From contig JAWWNJ010000119.1 of NCBI GenBank assembly GCA_037176885.1, forward strand, positions 620,001 through 684,000: 64,000 nucleotides of DNA, written 5' to 3'. The stretch's first letter is position 1, and every line of letters starts with the position of its first letter. This stretch comes from Favolaschia claudopus. Its lineage: Eukaryota > Basidiomycota > Agaricomycetes > Agaricales > Mycenaceae. Positions 12,262 through 23,980 of this stretch are shown here, in pieces. The notes beneath the pieces were generated by a model that made no database searches, was not told the DNA's origin, and worked only from the letters and a program-made list of their open reading frames with translations. Both the position numbers and the translations under genes were made by a program.

Positions 12262-12962
12262 CACTCCGCAAAATTGAAACTTTCCGTCATACCAGTATAC
12301 TTTGCAGTAAACATTGTTTACATTTGAAAGCTTACCAGTAACTCATGAATACTACCTCTGCAGTAAATGGAACAGAAAGCAAAAGTTTCGGCACGACAGA
12401 AAGCGATGCCGAAAGTAATGATTTCGGCAAAGCAGTAAATGATCCAGAAAGCAATGCTTTCTGGAGCACTTTCTGGTGCGCAGAAAGCGAACCAGAAACA
12501 ATAGCTTTCTGCCCCTGCAGAAAGTACCGGCTACTGGTTGACAGAAACTAATTCAGGAAACAATAGTTACATGAAATCCAGAAACAATAAGATTCTGATC
12601 CGGTTACAGGTGCGCAGAAGCCGAACCAGAAAGCTATTGTTTCTGATTTTCAGGTAAGTAGTGTTTACTGGATTGGTTTCTGTGTGACAGAAGTCAGTTC
12701 TTTCTGCGTGTGCAGAAGGCTATTGTTTCTGGTTCGCTTTCTGCGCATCAGAAAGTGCTTCAGAAAGCATTGCTTTCTGGATGATTTACTGCTTTGCCGA
12801 AATCATTACTTTCGGCATCGCTTTCTGTCGTGCCGAAACTTTTGCTTTCTGTTCCATTTACTGCAGAGGTAGTATTCATGAGTTACTGGTAAGCTTTCAA
12901 ATGTAAACAATGTTTACTGCAAAGTATACTGGTATGACGGAAAGTTTCAATTTTGCGGAGTG
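12262..12962. mobile_element. 701-bp foldback/MITE-like element with long inverted repeats
   Basis: The element starts CACTCCGCAAAATTGAAAC and ends with its reverse complement. The outer 179 bases of each arm (12262-12440 and 12784-12962) match perfectly when one is reversed and complemented. Similarity continues inward to about 12510 with a few mismatches, so almost the whole element can fold on itself around 12610. The interior is built from many short CAGAAAGC/GCTTTCTG units. TAG flanks both sides (12259-12261 and 12963-12965), fitting a 3-bp target duplication. A CAC start with a 3-bp duplication would suit a CACTA-type transposase acting in trans; that is inference. No coding capacity is seen. 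The perfect arms suggest recent insertion or arm correction. Confidence 0.85.
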
Positions 12963-13124
12963 TAGTTGTAAGCCATTGCAGATTATTTTGATATAAACTG
13001 CCACATGGCTTTGGTGGATATTGCAAAGTGTCATTCTTCTGAAATGAAACAGCACGCAAGTCTATCTTCTATTCAACTCTTAAACAATGAACAAATCAAA
13101 ACAAGTACATTAGACGAATATATA

Positions 13125-15156
13125 TCAAAGGTGATTAGGCTGAACAACAACCAAAAGTGGATACTGAAAACAAGTGGATCGCATATTCTGTATACCTTCC
13201 TTGAACTGTTTGTGGTCAAAGGAGGTGTCCAGTTGTATGTCCAGTGTAAGGAGTAGCTGAGCTATAACAATGTATAGTTCCCGAATAGCCAAGTTCTTTC
13301 CCAAACACCCAAACGGCCCTAATCACAAAGTGGTTAAGTTCAATTTTTTCTAATCAATGCCAAAAAATACCAGAAGAAAAGCACATCACAGCTGACTTAT
13401 TTAACACTGAGTCCAGACCGAGGCCACCAGGAAGCCAACGTTGGGGGTTAAACTCCAGAGGGTTTGGCCAAAAGTTTTGGGGACTAATCTGTTGAGCATA
13501 TGCAGGGACACCAACAATGGTGCCCCCGGGAATGAACTTGGAGCATATGATCTTCCCTGTATCAGGTACCACTCGAGGAAGCCCCGGAAAGGGTGTACCA
13601 AGGCGAAGTCCTTCTTGAACCACTGCACTTAAATAAGGTAGCTGGAACAAAGCAGAAAGCTTATGTTCCTCGAGTGTAGAGCCTAGATTGTCACGAAGCT
13701 CAGCAGTCAGTGTTTGATACACTTCTCTGTTGGCCAAAAGATGGTAAAGAAGGAGTATGACAACTCCTGAAGTTGTATCTGAACCTAGCAAGTATTGATC
13801 AAGTTGAACAGCGATGTATGAAATAGATACACACCAGCTTGTATTGCAAACAGGACATCATGCTCAAGGTCTTGCACTGAGCAATTAGCTGTATGACATA
13901 ACTATTGGTCTGCTAGCATCATAGTCATACCTGCCTATGACAAATTTACTTACCAAATGGGAACAAATATCATCGTCTGCTATATGTGTGGCTACCTGGC
14001 GTGCGGCAAGTAGCTCACTAGCCAATTGACGAAGAACATGTATCTCCTGCATGCAAGCGCGTGGCAGATAGCACATCAAATCAAATATAAGGGGAATTTC
14101 TCCAAGGCTGTGGGGAAAAATGAGACTCTATAATCATTGAGAAAATAAACAACTGCACTGACATCTCAAATAGGACAGTTGCCTTTTCCCCACTCGCAAG
14201 GACACCGTGTGGGTCCCCATCTGACATCAACTCCTGCTATAGGATAAGTATCCACAAGGCAAACCACAGAGGGAGATCCTTACTATTCGTGATGATTTAC
14301 CAAATGTAAGGTCGCCCTAGATGTTATAAGTCAAACAGGATGGCTGAAAAGTCTGCAGCACACCATCACATCATATGACCAACGTCGAATCATAGAACCC
14401 ATATCTGTTGCTCCATCCTCCAATTTTTCAAGATGAGTGGTAAGTTGTTGACTCCGGCGCAGTATCGTATTGGAAGCCAAATGTAAGCTGAATCCATATT
14501 AACATCTGTCTTGCTATATAGATAGATGGGTCACCTAGATTGCGAAAAGGCAGGAGCCCAGATCCGCCGCTGATTATCATGGAGATTCTTCCGACGGATG
14601 AAAAATAGGCCACCTTCAAACAGTCGACCAGGACGATAAGCATTGCTTTTATCCATGGCTTTGGAGCCAGCATATATAGACTTGACTGCATCCTGTGAAT
14701 TTATAGACAAAGTGTTGGGCCCTCCATTCAGTCAATAAAGTTGCGCATGTGAAAATTGAAATCCATTAAATTCAACACACCTGTTCGAACAATGACTCCA
14801 TATTTGTCGTGGAGCTTGGCAATGTCCAGATGCCGTTTCCCAGTAGAAACCACATATGCCAAGCGCAGATTCGTCATCCTACTGAGCAGAGGTCCAGGAA
14901 ATCCGGCCAGTGGATGAAATGGAGAGAGCCTATACAACACAACAGCTATTGGTGGGACCAGCGAGTAAGCAATCCAACACAAAACAGTGCTGAGCATATT
15001 TTGTTTGCGATTGAAATAGAAGAACGCTGCTGAGAATGCAAGGTAAACAGCCGCAACTGTGTCCCCACGGGGTTCCAAGAACTTGTGCAGAATTTGTTAC
15101 TTCGCGGAAGAGCCCAATGTATGGCAACAACCACTCACATGGAAGATGTGTGCCAT
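13125..15156 (-). CDS. Cytochrome P450 monooxygenase (P450-B), paralog of A and D
   Basis: A complete P450 model. The start is the ATG at 15154-15156 in a mini-exon (MAHIFH), spliced in frame to FLEPRGDTV and a membrane anchor. A hinge (SPFHPLAGFPGP) follows, then TGKRHLDIAKLHDKYG. The I-helix reads GSDTTSG, ExxR is EGLR, and LGTPFPGLPRVVP is nearly identical to P450-A. The last intron lies just before the haem loop, giving SSGPFGCLGKNLAIREL, and the C-terminal exon runs on to a TGA at 13125-13127. The family is microsomal, with haem-thiolate chemistry; substrate is unknown. The gene body is noticeably AT-rich by eye. Divergent from the acyl-CoA oxidase-like gene. The foldback element lies just past its 3' end. 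Confidence 0.9.
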
Positions 15157-15566
15157 GTTGTGCGGTCTAGGGTGGTATGGATTCTACCCTGAATTGAAAC
15201 TTATCAGCCTTATTATATCCCTCGGCTAGGATAAAATTAATATCGACTAACCCGGACGAACAGTTTGACATAGCCCGCATCTCAACTGTGATAGCTCCGT
15301 GTTATGTGTCGTTATGCAGATAGCTACCTTGACGCTCGATCCGCATCTACCTCTTGAGATCGCCGTCAATCAAGATATCGGCTCAAATGGAAGAATGAAA
15401 CTGAGGCGCCAGTGCGCCAACTTGAAGCCACAAATGAGTCCAATCAGTTCCGGCCAGCGCACGATTTCGGATCGACTCGAGCTCACACTGTTGATGTCAA
15501 GTCAATGTGCTGCAATGTTAGACTCTATATATCATGCTAGCACCGCCAGATGAGAGTGAATCAACC
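15157..15566. promoter_or_regulatory. Shared divergent promoter region, P450-B and acyl-CoA oxidase-like gene
   Basis: About 410 bases between divergent starts. A TATATAT box at 15526-15532 sits 35 bases before the preferred start of the plus-strand gene, which argues against using the earlier ATG at 15534. Confidence 0.45.
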
Positions 15567-17550
15567 ATGTCCTTTCAGATGCGTCCTTCTCAGACTCTGT
15601 GCCCTTCGTTCGAACGGGAGCTCTCGCAAAATTACCTGAACACTACCCAATTCCAATCCGGGGAGGATGCCTACTTGCGAGCTGAGGCAATCGCGCACGT
15701 TCACAGTACGCTATCGAGTCTTCTGCCCCCGTTCGTTTCCTGACCCTTTTAAAGAATTGAGCTTGAATGATATCATTTTACTTTCGCCAAAATTTTGGAA
15801 CATGCATACAGATCCAATTATCTGTCTCGATGGCGCTGCAACAACATTACTGACAATTCAATACAACCTTGCTGTTGGAACACTCGGAGCCTTTGTATCC
15901 GAGAGAAATGACCTTGCGGAAATCGTTAACAATCTGATGGAGTTTAGAGCAATGTACATCTGTTCGGCTCCCTCTATCTTGTGTTGGCCTACTTACTTTC
16001 GACTCAGCGGCCAGTTCTGCTTAACTGAACTCGATCACGGGTTAGACGCATTTCATCTAGAAACAACGGCGACGCGGTTAAAAGATGGTAGTTTCGAACT
16101 CCACACTCCCCATCCCGGAGCCGCTAAGTGATTAGCCATTTAAGGTTTTACTCGGGTCAATTCGCTCATACATGCCTCAGATTTATGCCGCCGACATTAC
16201 CAGTACTAGGAAAGCCTTGCTTTGCAATTGTTTTTGCTCAGCTTGTAGCATCTGGCACTTCTTACGGCATTCGTCAATTCCTTGTATGTTTGAACGACGG
16301 TCGGAGGATGTCTCCGGGAATTTCCGCCAGGTACGTTCCGAATTGTGCTCAAACTGATACATCTACTCATGCTTTGAAACAGGATTCTTCCACACCGAGG
16401 AAACTCTGACCCAGTAAATCACTGTCTCACAACATTCACTCGAGTCATTCTTCCTCCGTCTGCTCTACTCGGGGATCTCCACACATCTATTCCTCCCCGG
16501 CTTCAGTTTTTCGCCTCGATCTGGAGAGTTGCGGTAGGAACTCTGGCACTTACTTCAATAGCGGTTCCAGGATTGGCAATCGCTGCCCATATTGCTCTGA
16601 AATACAGTCTCCGGAGAGTTGTGCACAGCGACGGAGCTCAGGTCCCAATTTTCAACTTCCGAACTCAGCAAATCCCGATACTTAACACCATTGCCCGCGC
16701 CTATGTGATCAGAGCATTTCATCTCAAGGCCGTCGAATACTTTGTGGATGATGCGGTGAATCCGTTTGTTCAACATGGTATCGCAACATGTTTCAAAGCA
16801 GTGGTATCACGGGATTTTTTAGACTCACAAGGCACCCTCGCGGAGAGGTGCGGTGCCCAAGGACTCTTTGGGCACAACCGTCTTATCGCTCTTCATGTAA
16901 CCACTAGCTTTTTGACGTCGACTGCGGCATGTTAAACCATTTTCAGGACGAAATGCGAGCAATTGCCATTGCCGAGGGCGATGTGCTCGTGCTCTCGATT
17001 CGTGAGTTCAACCTCTTGTTTTATATTGTGGAACTTAGTACCTCTCTGAATCCCAGGGCTCGCCACAGAGCTTCTGCTGGAGAAATATGCCATGCCTATA
17101 GCCTCATATCCCAACAGTTTGCTGGCAATTCGGGAGAAAGCACTCATCGCGAAATACCGCTCAGTCGTCACCGCGGGAGGACATCGCTCGGCGAAATTCG
17201 CGAGCCATGTTATTCCTCATTGTGAAAGAATTGTGCGGGCGATAGGCTACAGGATCGCCTATGAGGCAGCAATTGCGGCGAATGTTGCCCAGGGCCTAAT
17301 CGACCTATTCGTGTACACTGTGGTGAAATCCGACCTCGCATGGTACATCGAAGACCAATTACTTACATCCGACGAGTTGGAAGACTTGCAGGACGCTGCT
17401 ATCCGAAGCTGCCTCCCTCATGCGGAGAAGTGGGTTGCGGAATTGGAAGTTGAACGATATGTTTCTGCTCCGATTGTTTCGGAGGCTGCTTGGAACAAAT
17501 TTCGAGGGCGTTTGTCAAGTATTGGTCAAGAACCAATCGCCAAGCTGTAG
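15567..17550 (+). CDS. Acyl-CoA oxidase/dehydrogenase-like flavoprotein
   Basis: Splicing with introns at about 15706-15754, 15956-16010 and near 16130-16186, 16331-16381, 16900-16948 and 17004-17055 gives a continuous acyl-CoA dehydrogenase-fold protein. Diagnostic blocks are NLAVGTLGAFVSE, CLTELDHGLDAFHLETTAT, AAKFMPPT, a FRTQQIPIL block and the late IAIAEGDVLVLSIRLATELLLEKY. Such proteins bind FAD and form the alpha,beta double bond of an acyl-CoA, usually in peroxisomes; the Agaricomycete branch is often annotated simply as acyl-CoA dehydrogenase NM-like. The start MSFQMRP (15567) has a good ATG context and follows a TATA box; MLAPPD at 15534 is an alternative. Its place between P450s suggests a role in building or trimming an acyl chain. 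The N-terminal region is short for a full peroxisomal oxidase. Confidence 0.82.
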
Positions 17551-18184
17551 CCGTGTTACTTATTTTGAATAATTTATTACCAAGTTGAACAATCCCGGGC
17601 CGATTCCCGACAAACGCAATACTAACCTTCGACGAATAACCCCGCTTTCAACCCGAAGATGTAGCGCAGCCCAATTGGATATCGACCTGGTCGCCGTTGG
17701 ATCTTGAGTTCCGTGGCGTTTACGAGGTCTAATACCAGTGCATTCCCTGCCAGCCCTCACTCGTCTGGAACCCAGTCTGATCATCAAGAAGTTAGGGAGG
17801 CAAACAGCCACGAAGAAGAAGCGTTTCACGTTTTGGGATCCACCACCCCAGTAGCGGACCTGACTGACCGCACGGAAGACGAGAAGCTTTGCTTGACATG
17901 GTAGATTGCTCACTGCCATTTTGTTCATCACGAACTCATTGGGCAAATTAGACGGCGGTGATCTGGTTGTTCATTGTTGTAAAAGTTGTGGCGTTTATAG
18001 TGACGGAAGCTCCGTGTCTCACCGATAGCAAGGCTGGATATGCTTCCTTTTGCATATTGAACCAAAAGAGTATTGCCTGTGTGAAATCTTATCAAATTTC
18101 AAGTCATGATAATTATCGATTCATCTGCCTGAACCAAGTTACTGACAACAGATTCTATTCGGCGTATCAGTTATTTGAAAAACC
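17551..18184. other. Convergent intergenic region
   Basis: Lies between the 3' ends of the acyl-CoA oxidase-like gene and CYP-C. I see no gene or repeat of note here. Confidence 0.5.
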
Positions 18185-20244
18185 TCAAGCCCTAACTCGA
18201 TGAACGATAGTACAGCGAAACTTCTTGGGATGGCTATGAAACCGAATCAATCCGATGGTTGCCCCTCCCAGACTTTGGTTCAATTACCTTATTGTTCCCG
18301 TTTGATACTCTACATCTCGGTGTATGAGTTCACCTTGCTCGTCAACTGGGTCCGAGATCTTGCACTGAAACAAAGCTGTAGCAATTGCAATGAACATCGA
18401 AGATTCGGCAAAATGAACGCCAGGACAAGCTCTACACAGCATGAGTATGAAGAATCAACTCAACCGTGCGCAACGAAAAAAAAGAATCTCTCGTACCGTC
18501 GACCAAATCCAAAAGCGCACGCAACAGTCTCCACGGCCTTCTTGTCATTCATGAATCGTTCGGGACGAAACTCGAATGGCTCTGGAAAGGATAGCGGGTC
18601 GTGCAGAATAGACCATATGTTCACCATCACAATGGTTCCGGCTGCGAGATTGTAACCCTTGTAGACGTCGTTCTCGGTTAACAAGTGCGCCACACCTGCG
18701 CGATATCAACGGAGAATGAATTGAGCCGCAGAATGATGCGCACCTAGTGGTGTGACGGGATTCCATCTCAAGACTTCCCGCAAGACACATTCTATGTAGG
18801 GAAGCGAAGGGCGGTCGGAAAGCTGAGGCAATTGTCCGTGCGAGATAACCTTGTCCAACTCAGCCTGTGCTGCCGCCTGAACTTCTGGATACAGAGCCAT
18901 GGCCAAAAAGAAGGAGGAAAGCGCTGCCACTGTCTTAAAAATATCGTAAGGACAATTCATAATAACGCGCTCCGGAAATAGTTACTGTGTCGGCTCCTCC
19001 TGCAAACAATCTGAATTTCACGCAAACAATAAGAAAATTCAACACACCGCCAAATAACGATCCCGACGACCACAACAGCAGATCTTTCTCTTCCGCGGAG
19101 AGAACCTCCGGAGACTGTGAGAGCACAGTTGTAAGGAAATTAGGTTGAATCAACGACGCCGAATCCTACAAGGGAGCTTCGTTGGTTATATTAAACGATT
19201 CAGGAAGAGACCCACTTGATTTTCAATCGCCCAGATATAGGGACCCTCGACAACGTCCATGTTGAGCTGTGCCCACTTTGCCGCTTTTCGCTTGAATTCT
19301 GTGCCCGGAAACCAAGACGGAAGGTAACGCACTGAATCGAAACAATAAATCAGCCGAACTCGAAAATATGCAAATCACATACGCCAGGGAATCATGTCCA
19401 CCGCCCACGCGCCCGGCCGCGCAGCTAAAGAAAAGGCGGCCATAACCTTCTCGGACAGCAACAGAAACCGATCGTTTTCTGGCGCGGTTTGGTAGCCGTA
19501 AGTAACGCGGAGGATAACGGAACCAGCATAACTTGGGTTCAGTGAGACTGTGTGGCTCCGAAAACAAAATGAGTCGCTCCTTACTGTCGAATGTACTCCA
19601 GGAGACGAGTTGGATTCTGAAGTACTTTGTTCATCAGAATGAGACTTTCGTCTTCGTGCAAACGCCAATATTTTTGTAACATGTTTGCCGTCAGTTCCCG
19701 ATGTAAGAGACGTCTCAGACTTTGAAAGCGCGGTGAGTAAGGCATCAATGCGAGCCCTTGAGCAAAGCCGGTCCTACAATGGTTCGAGAAGATAGAATGG
19801 CGAGAAACCCGGAAAAACTCACAGTTCACCGGCCATGACCTATTTGAATACATATGGGGTTAACCTGTCGAAACCAAACACAATAGAAGCTCACTAGACG
19901 GGGTCTGCTTGAATAGATTGCGGATCGTTGGCCAAGAAGCTCATGGGCAGCCGCAAGAGAATCTAATATTACGATTGGTTGGCCAAGGACGCAAACATAA
20001 ACACAATCCCCTGCGACATAGAGGATCCTTCAAATTTCAATGATCCAGGAAAACCAAACGAGAACGTACCGAAGATTTTCGACCACTTCCCGAAAACTTT
20101 CCATTCGTGATCCTTTGGCATTTGTAAGAGGTTTCCAATGAGAGGCAATGGTCGAGGGCCAGGAGGGTGGTGTCTAGGCTTTGCAACATAGTAGGCAATA
20201 GACAGCCCAGCAACGACGAAGGGCCAGAGGGTGGAACCAGACAT
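18185..20244 (-). CDS. Cytochrome P450 monooxygenase (CYP-C), CYP64-like E-class group I
   Basis: A different P450 family from A, B and D. The start chosen is MSGSTLWPF at 20242-20244; a longer frame upstream begins with a non-ATG codon. An anchor precedes the proline hinge HHPPGPRPLPLIGNLLQMP. Later come the helix block DIFKTVAALSSFFLAM, the ExxR in LREVLRWNPVTPLG, FRPERFM, and a haem loop FGFGRRACPG formed across an intron near 18419-18488. A penultimate intron then gives the tail SHPKKFRCTI and a TGA at 18185-18187. This layout matches basidiomycete P450s annotated as O-methylsterigmatocystin oxidoreductase-like. The gene is divergent from the SDR with only 187 bases between starts. Substrate unknown. 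Confidence 0.88.
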
Positions 20245-20431
20245 GCGAGATGGTGGTGGCAATTGGGAGGGCTCAAGTGCGTAGTCCCCCAGTTATATTT
20301 GGGAGCGGCGATCAAATCCGGCGAGCTCGGCGACCACGCCTTTGCCACATCGCTTCCATGATGAGCCAAAAACAGCAGTACAGCTGTCCTGCAGCGTCCA
20401 CGCCCTTCGTCTCCTCTTCGTCGCCAACGTC
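20245..20431. promoter_or_regulatory. Compact bidirectional promoter, CYP-C and SDR
   Basis: Only 187 bases separate the two divergent ATGs, so the genes very likely share control elements. No known motif is recognised. Confidence 0.45.
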
Positions 20432-21783
20432 ATGGGTGTTATCCTCTCCATCATAGACCAGAACATCTTCCCTCCAAAAGCAAAGTGGACAGTGGCCGAG
20501 GTACCTGATCTCTCCTCACGCGTCGCCCTCGTCACCGGTGCATATTCACAAATTTTCTTGGGTCGGCGTCAAAGCTGACTTCTTCGGGCAGGCGGCAACA
20601 GTGGAATTGGACTGGAAACCGTCAAGGTAAACCTTTCCGGTCTAAGCGTCATGAAACGCGTCGCTCACTTGTGTAAGGTCCTCCTCCTCCATAATGCTAA
20701 AGTGTACATCGGATGTCGCTCTATTGCCAAAGCCGAGGCTGCCATCGATGCATTGGAAAGGGATACAGGAAAACGCGCTATATTACTTCCTCTCGACCTT
20801 TCCAGTCTCGACTCGATTAAGCAGGCTGCTGCCGAACTCCACGAGTAAGTTTATTCTTCGGTTTTCTAACACCGGTGAAATCTAACAATTCGTCAGAAAG
20901 GAGTCGGCATTGCACGTACTATTCAACAATGCGTACGTGTCTCCGAATAAGAGTTTTAAGATCGCTCACTCTCATTTCAAGCGGCGTCATGGCGTGTCCG
21001 ACGACTTCACTTACCCACGACGGATACGATATGCAATTTGGCGTTAATGTACTAGGTCGGGACCGTTGTATCTCGAGCCCGCCCGCTACCTCTCAACTGA
21101 TTCCGGATAGGGCACTTCTATCTCACCAAACTCTTACTTCCTTTGCTTCTGGCTGGCGCCAAATCTTCTCCGGACGGTGTCGCACGGATCGTCAACACCT
21201 CTTCTCAAACTCATATTCTTGGTAACATCAATTTCGACGCATTGACCGACACACCGACCCGCTCGAAAATGAGCCCCGACGACCTGTATGCGCAGAGCAA
21301 ATTTGTCGGTGTTTCTTTCGTTTCTGTCGTTCGGTTCTGACTCGAAACCAGGCCAACGTCGTCTTCTCATCGGAATGTGCGAAGCGCTACGGTTCCGACG
21401 GAATCGTTTCTACCGCGTTGCATCCAGGAATGCTGACGACGGATATTGGAAGACATTTCCACCCCCTGAAGCGCCGTTTCGTCGTAAGTGGATTCATAAC
21501 ACATCTTTGTTGAACTTGTCATACCGTAAGCGCAGCACGCTCTGTGCCACAGCCCACCATGGGGAGCCATCACTCAGCTGTGGGCTGGCACCGCGCCAGA
21601 AGCCGCATCGGCGAATGGGAAGGTAAGCTATTTTTTGTATCATTGAACAATCCCGCGACCTCCGATCTTGATTAGTACCTGATTCCATGGGCGAGAATAG
21701 GATCCCCCCACCCGAGCACGTTGGATCCGGAGATCGGTGTCAAGCTCTGGCAGTGGTTGGAAGATCAAGTTCGGGATAAATGA
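20432..21783 (+). CDS. Short-chain dehydrogenase/reductase (SDR, retinol dehydrogenase-like)
   Basis: A classical SDR that uses NAD(P)H to interconvert an alcohol and a ketone or aldehyde. The start MGVILSIIDQNIFPPKAKW (20432) matches the usual N-terminus of basidiomycete members. The Rossmann glycine motif TGGNSGIG is assembled across the first intron. Other landmarks are the dinucleotide-region LPLDLSSLDSIK, the NNAG motif split by an intron (FNNA/GVM), the active-site YAQSK with VNTSSQTH upstream, and LHPGMLTTDIG. The C-terminus reads WQWLEDQVRDK and stops at 21781-21783. The gene ends only 67 bases before P450-D, on the same strand. Likely a redox tailoring enzyme acting with its neighbours. 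Confidence 0.88.
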
Positions 21784-21850
21784 TCTGATTCACAAGCTTC
21801 CAAAGGGTCCGTTAAATAACTGCATTGGTGTCAGTAGCAATCAGACTCAG

Positions 21851-23980
21851 ATGTTTTTCTTCTCTTTCCCGTTTTCGAACCTGGAATTGAGCGTTTACTT
21901 GGCTGCCGCGGTGGTAAGTCGTATCTTCGTATCATGCACCGTCGTAACCCCCTTTGTTAAGGGTACATGGTCATTCATCTCTCTCGCGAAGCTGCGAGGA
22001 GATACCGTGCTTTTCGCTCTCTTCGTAGTCTGGCTGGCACATGCAGTCTCCTTTGTTGTTTTCCGAAGCGTGGAATGGCCTGGTGCCTTCCTCATTTCCG
22101 GTTTGCATCTCGGCGCTCAAAGTGGTTTGGCCATTCTCGGAATGATAATGTTTCGTCTGTCTCCGCTGCACCCGCTCTACGACTTTCCAGGCCCAGTTCT
22201 GTACTCGACCTCCAATCTTTGGATGGCACGCCTGGTCAGCTCTGGAACCCGACACACAACAATTCAAGCATTTCATCGCAAGTATGGAAAATTTGTACGA
22301 ATAGGTCAAGACTTCTTTGAATGCTTCCTGCGCTCTGTTCACGTCTTTCTAGGACCCAATTCCCTTTCAATTAATTCGCACACCGCTGTCAATGCTATTT
22401 ATGGGTCTGCGAAGGCAATGGACCGGAGCGCAGCATATCGACTGCAACCTCTTCCCGGTGCTGGCCTATTCTTCACACTGAACCGTGATGTTCATCATAC
22501 ACGGCGCAATGTATGGGGTCGTGCATTCTCGCCAGCAAAGTGCGAATCGTCTTCTTGGTTCCGATGCATTTATATCGACCTTTCTCTTTCACAGTCTTGA
22601 TTACTTGCAACCGATTTTGAACCGACGAACGGCAGAGCTCTCCGAATGCATACAACAACGAGCACGGCATGATGGGGTAGTGAATTTGTCGCGCTGTATT
22701 GAGGACTGGTCCTTCGATTTCATGGTACGCATTTTTCACATACACCGTTGATTCCTTTGTGACAAAAAACACAGGGCGATTTCGCGTTCGGTCCTCAAAA
22801 TTCTTTTGTGCGGAATATCTCAGTATCCTTCGCACCTCTTACCTTTTTCCAGGAGCTGATGCGCGACGGTGACGCCGAGGATTTGGTGAAGAATGGGAAG
22901 ACTGCTACGGCCTTGTTCGATATGTGAGCAAACCGATAACTCGTTTTCCAGTCAGCATTCTAATCGTGATGCAGCTTCGGTGTCATTCCCTGGTTCCTCG
23001 ATATAATGTGGTATCTTCCCAACACTCAGTCTATCAAACGACTCCATTCTCTTTCTCGGAAACTGCTTGCGCACCGAAAAACTCTTCCGATGAATGAAGA
23101 CGATCAAGATCTCAGTTGTTTTCTTGTAAGTCGATCTTGAACAATAGTTTGACTTTTCTTCCCGAATAACCCTAGCTTTCAGCTCGCTAGCGGCGATGCA
23201 TCCGAAAAACTTACCGACGACGAAATGACCATGGATCTGATATTTGCTATTCAAGCAGGTCAGTGGAACTTTTATGCATAGATATCGCGAGGCGTTCATG
23301 ACACTCACAACGACCCAGGCTCAGATACAACTGCCAATGTCCTCCAATACATATTCTTCTTTCTCATTAGTCACCCGACGGTTTACACCCGCCTCTCGGC
23401 GGAACTGGAAGCGGCATTTCCGACTGCGGGAACCTTCTTGGATTTTCGAACTCTCGAGGACTTGCCTTATCTCAATGCCGTCGTAAACGAAGGCTTGCGC
23501 ATGGGAACGCCGCTCTCTGGTCTTGAACGAATGACTCCGGCCAATGGTTGCGCTATAGATGACAAGTTCCTTCCGGGGAATACAATTGTCTCCGTCCCCG
23601 CCTTTACCCAACAACTCGATCCTTCTAATTTTTTTCCACATCCCGAGCAGTATCTTCCAGAACGCTGGTTGCCTGGGGGGCTGGGCGAAGGTTCGATCTT
23701 GGAACCCAGTGCAATCATGTCCTTCTCGTTCGGTATGATTCAGTCCCAGTCCTACGCCCTTATGTATCCTGATTTTTTCTTAGGACCCTATGGCTGTTTG
23801 GGAAGAACTCTCGCCTTTCAGGAATTGCGTCTTGTTGTCGCACGTTTGATGCTGGATTTCAACATGGAGCCTACCAGCGATTTTGACCCCAATGCATATG
23901 GACGCAATATCCGTAATATTCGAACGACGTTTTTCCCTGATGCTCTCTTTGTCAAATTGAAATCTAAGGCGTCAGATTAA
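21851..23980 (+). CDS. Cytochrome P450 monooxygenase (P450-D), paralog of A and B
   Basis: Starts at MFFFSF (21851). A probable in-frame intron at about 21913-21990 links AAAV to LRGDTV, restoring the mini-exon plus RGDT pattern of P450-A and P450-B. The hinge is SPLHPLYDFPGP, then KYGKFVRIG, a GDFAFGP block, and the I-helix AIQAGSDTTA completed across an intron. ExxR is EGLR in VVNEGLRMGTPLSGL, PERW follows, and the haem loop FSFGPYGCLGRTLA is formed across the intron at about 23733-23783. It ends at a TAA at 23978-23980. As with its paralogs it should be an ER-anchored monooxygenase of unknown substrate. Confidence 0.9.

Noticed and set aside
13005..13256. Plus-strand 83-codon frame after the foldback element
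   Set aside because: It lies antisense to the last exon of P450-B, whose haem-loop and C-terminal sequence continue through this stretch to a stop at 13125.
18460..18693. Read-through frame ending in a poly-Phe stretch (RYERFFFF)
   Set aside because: It reads into an intron of CYP-C; splicing at the GT before this stretch gives the haem loop with its Cys.
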